Of a DNA stretch of 64,000 nucleotides, positions 1 through 7,789 are shown in pieces. This stretch comes from Halioglobus japonicus (lineage in GTDB: Bacteria; Pseudomonadota; Gammaproteobacteria; Pseudomonadales; Halieaceae): assembly GCA_902705825.1 (NCBI GenBank), contig CACSIL010000052.1:216348-280347 (forward strand). The letters are read 5' to 3'. A program made the translations under genes and the position numbers. Numbering within the stretch: the first letter of the stretch is position 1; each line of letters opens with the position of its first letter. A model generated the notes under the pieces. The model was not told the DNA's origin and searched no databases. It worked only from the letters and a program-made list of their open reading frames with translations.

Positions 1-451
1 TCGCCCGCAGCAAGGAAAGACGCGGCACGGACACCAGTGCGACAACTGCACCCGATGCAGCCGCCTCGCGAATGATGCCCTGCAGGAATTTCTTGACCTG
101 TGCCGGTGAGGTTTTTCTGAGAAAATCATTGCCGCCCAGTTCAATAATTACCAGATCGGGCTGGTGCCTGGACAGCAGCGGTGCCAGGCGGCTCCCCGCC
201 TCACGGGCGGTATCACCGGAAATACCGGCGTTGATCACATTTAAACCCGATAGAGCGGCCAGCCGGCTGGGATAATCCTCACCCGCGCCAGCCCCCATAC
301 CGAAAGTGACGCTGTCGCCGAAGGCCAGCACCACCGCATCAGCTGGCAGCGCCGTGTATTGTGCGCGATCAGCACATGCAGCCAGCCATAAAATGCACAA
401 TAGAGCCGCGAGCGGCCAACGTGGAGTGGATAACAATTGCGAGTAAGACAT
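1..451 (-). CDS. GDSL/SGNH-family esterase lipoprotein (TesA-like), 3' truncated by window edge
   Basis: The first 150 residues of an SGNH hydrolase, cut by the left edge. The start is the ATG at 451; residues 1-25 form a signal sequence ending in a lipobox (LAAC), so a lipoprotein is likely. Block I is FGDSVTFG with the nucleophile Ser, block II carries the oxyanion Gly in ISGDTAREAG, and block III is GGND. The catalytic Asp-x-x-His block lies outside the window. Known relatives are TesA-type thioesterase/arylesterases, which cleave short acyl esters in the periplasm. A longer overlapping reading frame from 468 is a shadow in another frame. The substrate is unknown. Confidence 0.85.
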   Translation of the reverse strand, partial: MSYSQLLSTPRWPLAALLCILWLAACADRAQYTALPADAVVLAFGDSVTFGMGAGAGEDYPSRLAALSGLNVINAGISGDTAREAGSRLAPLLSRHQPDLVIIELGGNDFLRKTSPAQVKKFLQGIIREAAASGAVVALVSVPRLSLLRA

Positions 452-570
452 GAAAGAAAGCTTATCACATCAGCTTTGAAACGGTATCACGACCAGCCCA
501 GCCGAAACCTAACTTCGGCGCCTGTTTTTCTCCAGGCCGGGTTTGGCGTTAACTCCGAGGCATTGACTGG

Positions 571-1629
571 CTAGAACGTGGCGCCAATACCAATAGGGAG
601 GCCAAACTGCAAACCCAGCGCAGGGTCACCGTCATCCGTCACGCCGACAAACATACCCAGAGGAAACGGCAACTTGTTTGTTTCACTAAACAGCGCTCCG
701 GGGTAAATATTGGCCCGTACGGCCAGGCCTTCGGTACCCCTGACAATCACCGATGCCAGCAGGCTGTTATTCCGATCATAGAAAACACCTGCGCTGGCGC
801 GAAACTTGTCGGGATTAATAGACTCGGTGGAGACACCCAGGCCCCAGGACAATTCATCGCCGCTGTCCATCCTGTGAGATAAACCGAGAAGATTGGTGAT
901 CCCCATATAGGCGAACATACGTGTGTCCTTTGTTGCAAGCCAGCGCGGTCGCACCACATAGCTCATGCCGACATTCAGCACCTCATTTTTTTCAACGTCA
1001 TACATCGTCATATGAGGCCACTCAACCGGATCGAGGTTATCTTTTATCCAACGCGCACGTTTGTCCGAGCTGTAAAGCCAGATCCCCAGTGGTCGAAACA
1101 GGTAAAAATCGGCTATTTCATCGGTGCTGTCGGTGGCCGGCTTTTCAAAACCTTCGGCCAGAAACTCGGTCACCATGGATAACACACCCGAGGTAAAATA
1201 CGGCCAGGGCACACCGTGCTCCTGAAACCATTCGGCATTCTTGCGGTAGAGCATGCCACCGCCGAACAGGTGCAAGCCGTAGTTGGGCAATATGGCACCG
1301 CTGTCATTGATATTGTCCGGGTCGACCGGAAATATTTCGGTATTGATAAACCGTTTGGTACCGCCCTCTTCATCAATACGATTACCGGGGCTGCGCAGAT
1401 TGTCACGAACCATACGCAGTTTGTCGCGATAGTTGCTGGTGGTAAAACTACGTTTCACCTGCAGGGAATCCAGTGTGTAGGATGAAAAAGAACTCAGCGG
1501 ATTAAACAGCGCCTCTGACCCATAGTCCTTTGGCTCATAGAAAATCACTGCTTTATCTTCTGCCTGTGCAGTCAGGCTGACAAGGCAAATGACAAACCCC
1601 ATCAATAAACATCGGTATTGGCTGTTCAA
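571..1629 (-). CDS. Secreted beta-barrel protein of unknown function
   Basis: About 352 residues. I prefer a TTG start at 1629: it gives a compact signal peptide (hydrophobic run MGFVICLVSL, cleavage after AQA near residue 23) and sits 11 nt after an AAAGGGAG Shine-Dalgarno sequence. The open frame runs back to an ATG at 1752, but that extension is Arg-rich and non-signal-like. The C-terminal half alternates hydrophobic and polar residues with Gly/Tyr turns and ends GLPIGIGATF, the pattern of an outer-membrane barrel ending in an aromatic. I recognise no enzymatic motif. It stands alone, between the GDSL esterase (same strand) and a divergent lipase. Barrel topology is inferred from composition. 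Confidence 0.7.
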   Translation of the reverse strand: MNSQYRCLLMGFVICLVSLTAQAEDKAVIFYEPKDYGSEALFNPLSSFSSYTLDSLQVKRSFTTSNYRDKLRMVRDNLRSPGNRIDEEGGTKRFINTEIFPVDPDNINDSGAILPNYGLHLFGGGMLYRKNAEWFQEHGVPWPYFTSGVLSMVTEFLAEGFEKPATDSTDEIADFYLFRPLGIWLYSSDKRARWIKDNLDPVEWPHMTMYDVEKNEVLNVGMSYVVRPRWLATKDTRMFAYMGITNLLGLSHRMDSGDELSWGLGVSTESINPDKFRASAGVFYDRNNSLLASVIVRGTEGLAVRANIYPGALFSETNKLPFPLGMFVGVTDDGDPALGLQFGLPIGIGATF

Positions 1630-1874
1630 AACGGCTGAAGCTCCCTTTTTATTATTTAAGTCGCCAACAGGGTACGAGCAAGGTATCGCGCCTTGCGACC
1701 ATGTGCGGGAGCGCTCACAGATACGCCTGACGTGAATTGAAAATACAGGCACGACAACGAGCCCGCGCTGTCACCGTGTAATTATAGGGGATATTGGCGG
1801 CCTGTGAGTAGCGTTTACCGACGCCGCACGAGTGGCCCCAGCAGAAAAAGCTTGTGATACGCCTCTTTTCTAGA

Positions 1875-1915
1875 TGTAATACATTTGTTGACGTTTGTAT
1901 TACATTTACTATACT
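1875..1915 (+). promoter_or_regulatory. Sigma70-like promoter overlapped by an 8-bp inverted repeat (lipase gene)
   Basis: TTGACG at 1888-1893 and TATACT at 1910-1915 are 16 bp apart, a good sigma70 arrangement. A perfect inverted repeat TGTAATAC (1875-1882) / GTATTACA (1897-1904) straddles the -35 box, as expected for a repressor operator. The expected transcript start is near 1922, about 95 nt before the chosen start codon of the downstream lipase. The 1630-2018 intergenic stretch holds nothing else that I can support. The binding protein is unknown. Confidence 0.6.
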
Positions 1916-2018
1916 GCAGTGGATCGGCAATCGACGCAGCCGGGCAGCAACAGGGCCGGTGGTACTGCAGACCATGTCGGACAGCCCAAACTTTGCAAGC
2001 GATACGGGAGTCACTGAA

Positions 2019-3314
2019 ATGAAAACTGGAGCAACTCTACACGGGACGGCGAATCTGGCGTTTGACGCAGCGGATGCTGTGACACACATCGTCGAAGGCA
2101 TGTACCGCAATATCGCCGCCACCCCCCTGCCCCTGGGCACAGCTCCACAGGGCAGCGCGCCCGGCATAGCAGGGCTGGTACTGGACTCTGTGCGAAAAAT
2201 TAGTGGTGTGACACGCGGGTCCGTCGGTTGGGCATTGTCACGCCTGTCATCCGAACTGGATCGTACACTGCTGCCGGGGCCGCACCGCGAAGCCGCTATC
2301 TCCGCCCTGAACGGTATCTGCGGAGACCACCTCGCTCGAAGAGGCAATGCACTGGCAATCCCAATGCAACTGCGTGTGCTATTACCCGAATCTCCATCGG
2401 GCGAAGAAACACCGGCAAAGGCGATACCGTTCGCCGATCTGTTTGAAGTAAATAAACGTGCTGTGGAGATATATCCGCGTCCGATGGCACTGCAGGAAAA
2501 AGACTTCGTCCCGAGCAGCCGACCTCTGATACTGCTACACGGTCTGAGCATGAGTGATCGCGAGTGGACTTCCCGTCAACACAACCATGGCGAGGCACTG
2601 GCAGAACACAGTGGCTATACACCGATCTATGCGCTGTATAACACTGGCCGAAATGTTTCAACCAACGGACGCGAGCTCTGTAACCAACTGACGGAACTGC
2701 TCAATGCATGGCCCGTTCCCATCGAGTCCGTTACGTTTATCGGTTTCAGTATGGGCGGCCTGCTCGCACGCAGTGCGATGCAGTTTGCAGCAGAAGAAAA
2801 GCAAGCCTGGCTGGACAAGGTCGATAAGGCCGTTTACATCGGAACGCCACATCATGGCGCGGTGATGGAGCGCGGTGGTTACTGGCTGCAGAAGAGCCTG
2901 ACCTACAGCCCCTATACTGCTCCACTTGCGGCACTTGGGCGTATACGAAGCGCCGGCATTACCGATTTGCGCCACGGCAATGTAAGAGATGAGGACTGGC
3001 AGCACCACGACGAACACGATGACCACACCGACAGACGCCAGCCCACACCGTTGCCGGAGGGCATAAAACACTTTGCCATAGCGGCGACGCTATCCAAGCG
3101 CTCGGGTGATCTGTCGGGAAAACTGCTGGGCGATGGTCTGGTACACCCTTCCAGTGCCACAGGCAGGCACCGGGACCAGTCCTTTCACCTGCCGTTCCCG
3201 GACGGCCATACCAAAATACTGTACGGCCTGGGACATCTGGCAATGCTGCATGATTCACGCGTGCTGGAACAGCTGACGCAGTGGCTCGGTCGCGGCACTG
3301 CCGCAGAGGTCTAG
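2019..3314 (+). CDS. Alpha/beta-hydrolase lipase/esterase (triacylglycerol-lipase-like)
   Basis: About 431 residues. The ATG at 2019 is chosen because GGGAG lies 8 nt upstream; in-frame starts at 1854 and 1974 lack this, and 1854 would precede the promoter. The oxyanion-hole LILLHGLS is near residue 170, the nucleophile elbow GFSMGG has Ser near 244, a lipase-type GTPHHG follows near 275, the acid may be the Asp of DGLVHPSSA near 372, and the catalytic His is in GHLAML near 406. This order matches GPI-inositol-deacylase/PGAP1-like and bacterial lipases. The N-terminal 150 residues are helical and unassigned. No signal peptide, so probably cytosolic. It converges on the next gene and shares its CTAG. 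Confidence 0.8.
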   Translation: MKTGATLHGTANLAFDAADAVTHIVEGMYRNIAATPLPLGTAPQGSAPGIAGLVLDSVRKISGVTRGSVGWALSRLSSELDRTLLPGPHREAAISALNGICGDHLARRGNALAIPMQLRVLLPESPSGEETPAKAIPFADLFEVNKRAVEIYPRPMALQEKDFVPSSRPLILLHGLSMSDREWTSRQHNHGEALAEHSGYTPIYALYNTGRNVSTNGRELCNQLTELLNAWPVPIESVTFIGFSMGGLLARSAMQFAAEEKQAWLDKVDKAVYIGTPHHGAVMERGGYWLQKSLTYSPYTAPLAALGRIRSAGITDLRHGNVRDEDWQHHDEHDDHTDRRQPTPLPEGIKHFAIAATLSKRSGDLSGKLLGDGLVHPSSATGRHRDQSFHLPFPDGHTKILYGLGHLAMLHDSRVLEQLTQWLGRGTAAEV

Positions 3315-4420
3315 ACGACTTTCGGCATGGCCCGCAGCGCGGTAACCACTCTGTCGCCAAACTCTGCGGTGTTGATCATTTTGACGCTGCCGCCGGGTTT
3401 GGACAGGTCTGCCGTCGAATAACCGTCGGCAAAGACGCTCTGCATCGCACTCCACACATTCTTTGATTCCTGCAACATACCGAAGCTGCTCTCGAGCATC
3501 ATCGCGACGGAGCCAATCATGGAGTACGGGTTGGCAATGTTCTGGCCGGCTATATCGGGCGCTGAGCCATGCGAGGGCTCGTAGTAGCTCTTCTCGGGCC
3601 CCTTGCACTCGGACGGCATCAGGCCGAGAGAGCCGAGAATACCGCCGCCCTGATCGCTCAGGATATCGCCGAACATATTTTCCATCACCATCACATCAAA
3701 CTGACACGGGTTGAGACACAGCATTGTCGCTGCGGCATCAACCAGTATGTGTTTAACCTCAACCTCGGGGTATTCAACGGCCACTTCACCGAGCACTTCG
3801 TTCCACAGCACGCTGGATCTGAGGACGTTGCTCTTGTGGATATTGTGTAATACTTTTTTACGGCGCATGGACAGCTGCAGTGCCTCGTGCATAATTCGGC
3901 GGATCTGTTCTTCGTCGTACTCCAGTGTCTCCCTGACATAGCGCAGGCCCTGTTCGTTGACACCCTCTTCTTTGTCGCCAAAATACAGGCCGCCCACGAG
4001 TTCGCGCACCATCACAAGGTCGATACCCTCGCCAATAATTTCGGCTTTCAGGGGCGAGAAATGGCCCAGCGATTTGGGCAGGAAAACAGGTCGGAAGTTG
4101 GCAAAGGTGTTATAGCGTCGGCGCATAGGCAACAGGGCGCCGCGCTCTGGCCGCATATCCAGGGGAATTTTCTTTGATTCTTCGTGGTTCAGGCCAATAG
4201 GTCCTTTGATAATCGCATCGGCTGCATCGCAGACGGCTATGGTCTCTTCGGGAAAGGGGTGGCCGCATTTGAAATAGGCGGATGCACCGAAATCGGCTTC
4301 TATCAACTCAAAGGTGACATCGTTCCGCTCTTCTACGAGGCGGAATACTTTTACAGCTTCTGCCATGATTTCCGGGCCGATACCGTCTCCGGGCAATATC
4401 GCGATTTTGTAGTTTTTCAT
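3311..4420 (-). CDS. Isocitrate/isopropylmalate-family NAD-dependent dehydrogenase (LeuB-like)
   Basis: 369 residues, the normal family length. It should oxidatively decarboxylate a 2-hydroxyacid with a beta-carboxylate. Visible are the N-terminal LPGDGIGPEI, substrate arginines in RPERG, RRRYNTFANFRP and VMVREL (about 90-139), catalytic Tyr146, Lys196 (IHKSNVL), metal Asp228 (VDAAA) and Asp252/256 (GDILSD), and the cofactor loop EPSHGSAPDIAG with Asp289 typical of NAD use. It is not in a leu operon, and the substrate loop (GPIGLNHEESKK) differs from the usual LeuB GAVGGPKW type. A tartrate/homoisocitrate/isopropylmalate role cannot be separated here. Its TAG stop shares a CTAG with the convergent lipase stop. 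Confidence 0.85.
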   Translation of the reverse strand: MKNYKIAILPGDGIGPEIMAEAVKVFRLVEERNDVTFELIEADFGASAYFKCGHPFPEETIAVCDAADAIIKGPIGLNHEESKKIPLDMRPERGALLPMRRRYNTFANFRPVFLPKSLGHFSPLKAEIIGEGIDLVMVRELVGGLYFGDKEEGVNEQGLRYVRETLEYDEEQIRRIMHEALQLSMRRKKVLHNIHKSNVLRSSVLWNEVLGEVAVEYPEVEVKHILVDAAATMLCLNPCQFDVMVMENMFGDILSDQGGGILGSLGLMPSECKGPEKSYYEPSHGSAPDIAGQNIANPYSMIGSVAMMLESSFGMLQESKNVWSAMQSVFADGYSTADLSKPGGSVKMINTAEFGDRVVTALRAMPKVV

Positions 4421-4576
4421 ACTGTAGTTCTCTGGATTCAGTTCAAGGTTGTGCCGGGGGCTGGCGGCCTGGGCTGTAAAAAGGCGGCCATTCTACTTTA
4501 GATGGCGGAAAGTTTCATCGGTTTGGGGCGGGGGCACTCTGCGGGGCTTGGTTTGGCGGTTTTTCCTTCGTAGGCC

Positions 4577-4698
4577 AAGAGTCTTAGCGTGTTGGGTTCG
4601 AGCGGAGAACGCCAAAAAGCGCACATCCCTGTGCAGGCTCGGGCGGCGACGTCCTGTCGCCACACGTCTGCGACCGAACCCAACACGCTCAGACTCTT
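4577..4698. repeat. Long inverted-repeat intergenic element (24-nt arms with nested hairpins)
   Basis: The 334-bp gap 4421-4754 has no supported gene. It contains near-perfect inverted arms at 4577-4600 and 4675-4698 (one mismatch in 24). Inside are two smaller stem-loops: GCACA/TGTGC (4621-4634) and GGCGAC-gtcct-GTCGCC (4645-4661). The short reading frame across it (4498-4686 minus) is probably spurious. The structure resembles REP/MITE-like palindromic elements dispersed in gammaproteobacterial genomes, but no target duplication is evident. It could also act as a terminator of the minus-strand dehydrogenase/TPP-enzyme region, although no T-tract follows. Confidence 0.7.
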
Positions 4699-4754
4699 TC
4701 TGCCCGCAGCACTTCTAAAGTTTTGACTCTCTAGCTACGGCGGATAAATCAATG

Positions 4755-6314
4755 TCAGAACAGCGTGGGCACCATTGCGTCGATCAGCCTTGGGCCACGT
4801 GAACTCATGGCGTCGGCGAACAGCTGATTGAACTCTTCTGCTGTGGTGGCGCGGTCTGCTTGTACGCCCATGCCGCGTGCCAGTGCCACGAAGTCGAGGT
4901 CGGGGCCATCTATGCGCAGCATACTGGCCGCTTTGGGACCGGGCTTGCCGCCGCGTGCGCCGGTACGACCGAATTCCAGTTCGAGGATGCTGTACTTGCG
5001 GTTGTCGAAAATCACTACGGTGACGTCGAGGTCTTCGCGGGCCATTGTCCACAGCGCCTGGATGGTGTACATCGCGCTGCCGTCCCCTTCGAGATTGACA
5101 ACTTTGCGGTCGGGGCAGGCGATTGCGGCACCGACTGCTGCGGGGAGGCCCCAGCCTATGCTGCCGCCGGTGAGGCTTAGCCAGTCGTGCTGTCGCGCTG
5201 TGGCGGTTACGGGTGCCAGTGCCAGGCCGCTGGTATTCGCTTCGTCTACCACCACTGCATGCTCGGGCAGATAGTGGGCAATCGTCTGTGCGGCGGCGTT
5301 CACATCCAGGTTTCCACAGGGCAGGTCCGGGAGCGACAGTGGGTGCACGTCTGGCTCAACGCCATCGGCATCCAATCGGTCCAATAGCGCCAGCAGGCAC
5401 TGGTCGATATCGTCGTCGGGGCTAGCGAGCTTTAATTCATCGCACGTTGTTGGCGCCATGCGGCTGGGCACCCCCGGATAGGCGAAGAAGGAGACGGGGG
5501 CTGCGGCACCGATAAGGATCAGGTGATCGAGGTCCTTGATATGGTCGATGGCCAGTTCGGCCAGGTAGGGTAATCTTTCCAGTACTCCGGTACCTGCGCC
5601 GCGCGCCTGGCGCGTCGGGAAGGTATCGGTACTGACGCGCGCACCGCAGGCTTTACCGATATGGCTCAGCAGCAAACTGCGCTGCAGATCGACCTCGCGG
5701 CCCCCTATCATCAGCATGCAATTTTTACCTGAGGTGAGCTTCGCGACGGCCTCGTCGATGCGACTGGCCGGGACTGCCGCTGGCGCTGTAATCTCGACGG
5801 CGCCCTCTGCACCATTGGGGTTATCACCCCAGGAGACATCTGCTGGCAACATCAACGTCGCGACTTTGCCGGTGCCTGCCTGTCGTACCGCTTCGGCGCC
5901 ATCGCGGGCGATATCACCGGGGTCTTTGGAGGTGTATACCCAGTGCGAGACGGGGCCAGCGATGCCCTCGATGTCGGCTGTTAACGGCGCGTCGTACTGC
6001 AGGTGGTAGGTTGCGTGGTCACCGACAATATTAACTATCGGAACATGACCTTTCTTGGCGTTGTGCGTGTTGGCCAGTGCATTTCCCAGCCCGGGACCCA
6101 GGTGTAACAGCGTGGAAGCGGGTTTGCGTGCCATGCGTGCGTAGCCATCGGCAGCGCCGCTGAGTACGCCCTCAAACAGACACAGGACGCATCGCATACC
6201 CTCCACCTCATCCAGTGCCGCGACAAAATGCATTTCGGAGGTACCGGGGTTGGTGAAACACACCTCGACACCGTTGTTAATCAGGGTAGTCAGTAAACTC
6301 TCTGCGCCGTTCAT
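4755..6314 (-). CDS. Thiamine-diphosphate enzyme, acetolactate synthase/benzoylformate decarboxylase-like
   Basis: 519 residues with the three-domain TPP fold: Pyr domain with catalytic Glu48 (LFEGV), central domain about 185-320, and PP domain with the ThDP/Mg motif LEGDGSAMYTIQ (GDG 410-412) closing at Asn438 in FDNRKYSILELEFGR. Family members include IlvB-like proteins of unknown substrate, benzoylformate decarboxylase and 2-hydroxyacyl-CoA lyase. No ilvN small subunit or other branched-chain gene is nearby, so a true acetolactate synthase is unlikely. An FAD D-2-hydroxyacid dehydrogenase lies 30 bp upstream in the same direction. Together they could turn a 2-hydroxyacid to a 2-oxoacid and then decarboxylate or ligate it (inference). 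Confidence 0.85.
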   Translation of the reverse strand: MNGAESLLTTLINNGVEVCFTNPGTSEMHFVAALDEVEGMRCVLCLFEGVLSGAADGYARMARKPASTLLHLGPGLGNALANTHNAKKGHVPIVNIVGDHATYHLQYDAPLTADIEGIAGPVSHWVYTSKDPGDIARDGAEAVRQAGTGKVATLMLPADVSWGDNPNGAEGAVEITAPAAVPASRIDEAVAKLTSGKNCMLMIGGREVDLQRSLLLSHIGKACGARVSTDTFPTRQARGAGTGVLERLPYLAELAIDHIKDLDHLILIGAAAPVSFFAYPGVPSRMAPTTCDELKLASPDDDIDQCLLALLDRLDADGVEPDVHPLSLPDLPCGNLDVNAAAQTIAHYLPEHAVVVDEANTSGLALAPVTATARQHDWLSLTGGSIGWGLPAAVGAAIACPDRKVVNLEGDGSAMYTIQALWTMAREDLDVTVVIFDNRKYSILELEFGRTGARGGKPGPKAASMLRIDGPDLDFVALARGMGVQADRATTAEEFNQLFADAMSSRGPRLIDAMVPTLF

Positions 6315-6344
6315 GTTTTACTCCACTTGTGGGTGGGATGATCT

Positions 6345-7721
6345 TCAGCCAGCTGCCAGTGTTTCAGCGCTAAAAATCTTGTTCGGGTTAAGGATATTTT
6401 TCGGGTCCAGCATCTTTTTCATCGCCATCATGAGTTGTAACTCTGCCGCACTGCGACTGCGGAACAACTGCTCGCGCTTGCTGACGCCAATGCCGTGTTC
6501 CGCCGAGACGGAGCCCTGGTGGTGTTGCACGGTTTCATACAACAAGGTATTCAGCGCCTGATGATCAAATGCCTCAGCATCTTTCGAGCCGAGAATCAGG
6601 TGCAGATTGCTGTCTCCGAGATGGCCAAACACTATACAGATAGCGTCCGGCAAAGTATTCATGCCGGCGCGAATGTCCTCGATAAAGCCCTCCATCTTAT
6701 CCAGTGTGACACTGACATCGAAGGGAATAATGGGCCCCAACTTGAAAAATTCCAAAACATCATCGCGGATTTCCCACAGCGCATTGCGCTCCGATTGCGA
6801 GCGCGCCAGTACTGCATCGGCGATCAGGCCGTCCTCCATGGCCTGCCCGAGCACGGCTTCAAAATGCTCCGCATCGCTTTCAGGCTCTGAGCCCAACGTC
6901 TCGACCAGCACGTAATAGGCACTGCCGTGCGGCAGCGGTGTCTTGTGCAGACTACCTTCGCGTGTGATGTACTCATAAAATTCGGGCCACATCACTTCAA
7001 ACCCTGAAAGCTGCCCTGACGTGCGCGCATCCAGGCTGTGCAACAAGCCGGTCAGCGCGTCGAAGCTGTCAACCGCCAGAAGGGCTGTGTTCTCACTGAT
7101 GGGATTGGGGCGCAGGCGCAAAACCACACGGGTAATCACACCCAGCGTCCCCTCGGCGCCGATAAACCACTGCTTGATGTCATAACCGGTATTGTTTTTA
7201 AGCATTTTGTTGAGACTGGTGATCACAGTGCCATCCGCCAGCACTACCTCCAGCCCGAGTATCACTTCACGCGCCATGCCGTAGCGGATCACCCTGTTGC
7301 CGCCGGCATTGGTCGCGGCTATACCGCCGAGCGTTGCTGATCCGCGTGCGCCAAAGTCCAGCGGTAGCAATAAGCCCTGTTCCGCAGCAGCCTCTACGGC
7401 CACCTGCAGGATACAGCCCGCCTGGACGGTCATCGTGCGATTGCTGGAATCAATTTCCTCGATAGTATTCATTCGCTCCAGCGAAAGGCCGAACTCACCA
7501 TCGGTCTGGATATGCCCATTGGCCAGCCCTGTTTTACCGCCCATAGGGACCACCGCCTGACCCCAGGCGCAGCACAGGCGAAGAATGCCTGACACCTGCT
7601 CGGTGGTTTGCGGCCGCAATACCACGTCGGGTATCACATCGTCCGGCTGGATACGCAAGCCAGTGTCTCCCAGCAGCGCACGCAGCTGTTCAAGCAATTC
7701 TGGATCGGGTTCAGACACCAT
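6345..7721 (-). CDS. FAD-binding D-2-hydroxyacid dehydrogenase (GlcD/D-2-HGDH/D-lactate dehydrogenase family)
   Basis: 458 residues of the VAO/PCMH family. The N-terminal FAD domain has VVPMGGKTGLANG near 58-70, DFGARGSATLGGIAATNAGG near 122-141 and GAEGTLGVIT near 188. The C-terminal FAD-oxidase domain ends with GHLGDSNLHL, SAEHGIG and KKMLDPKNILNPNK, the standard metal/substrate and C-terminal motifs. It oxidises a D-2-hydroxyacid to the 2-oxoacid, passing electrons to a flavoprotein or quinone. It is the promoter-proximal gene of a two-gene unit with the TPP enzyme. The substrate cannot be read from sequence; D-lactate, D-2-hydroxyglutarate and mandelate-like acids are all possible. Confidence 0.87.
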   Translation of the reverse strand: MVSEPDPELLEQLRALLGDTGLRIQPDDVIPDVVLRPQTTEQVSGILRLCCAWGQAVVPMGGKTGLANGHIQTDGEFGLSLERMNTIEEIDSSNRTMTVQAGCILQVAVEAAAEQGLLLPLDFGARGSATLGGIAATNAGGNRVIRYGMAREVILGLEVVLADGTVITSLNKMLKNNTGYDIKQWFIGAEGTLGVITRVVLRLRPNPISENTALLAVDSFDALTGLLHSLDARTSGQLSGFEVMWPEFYEYITREGSLHKTPLPHGSAYYVLVETLGSEPESDAEHFEAVLGQAMEDGLIADAVLARSQSERNALWEIRDDVLEFFKLGPIIPFDVSVTLDKMEGFIEDIRAGMNTLPDAICIVFGHLGDSNLHLILGSKDAEAFDHQALNTLLYETVQHHQGSVSAEHGIGVSKREQLFRSRSAAELQLMMAMKKMLDPKNILNPNKIFSAETLAAG

Positions 7722-7789
7722 GAGTTCGGCTCCTGGCTATTTCGATTTACCAGCGACACTCACAGTCTAGATGATGCTGCGACGGCCCG

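Noticed and set aside
1715-2551. 278-codon minus-strand frame opposite the lipase
   Set aside because: It overlaps a gene with full alpha/beta-hydrolase motifs and has Arg/Ser-rich, motif-free sequence typical of a shadow frame.
4498-4686. Short minus-strand ORF in the inverted-repeat region
   Set aside because: It reads through the hairpin arms with no motif or Shine-Dalgarno support. Similar spurious ORFs are common over dispersed repeats.
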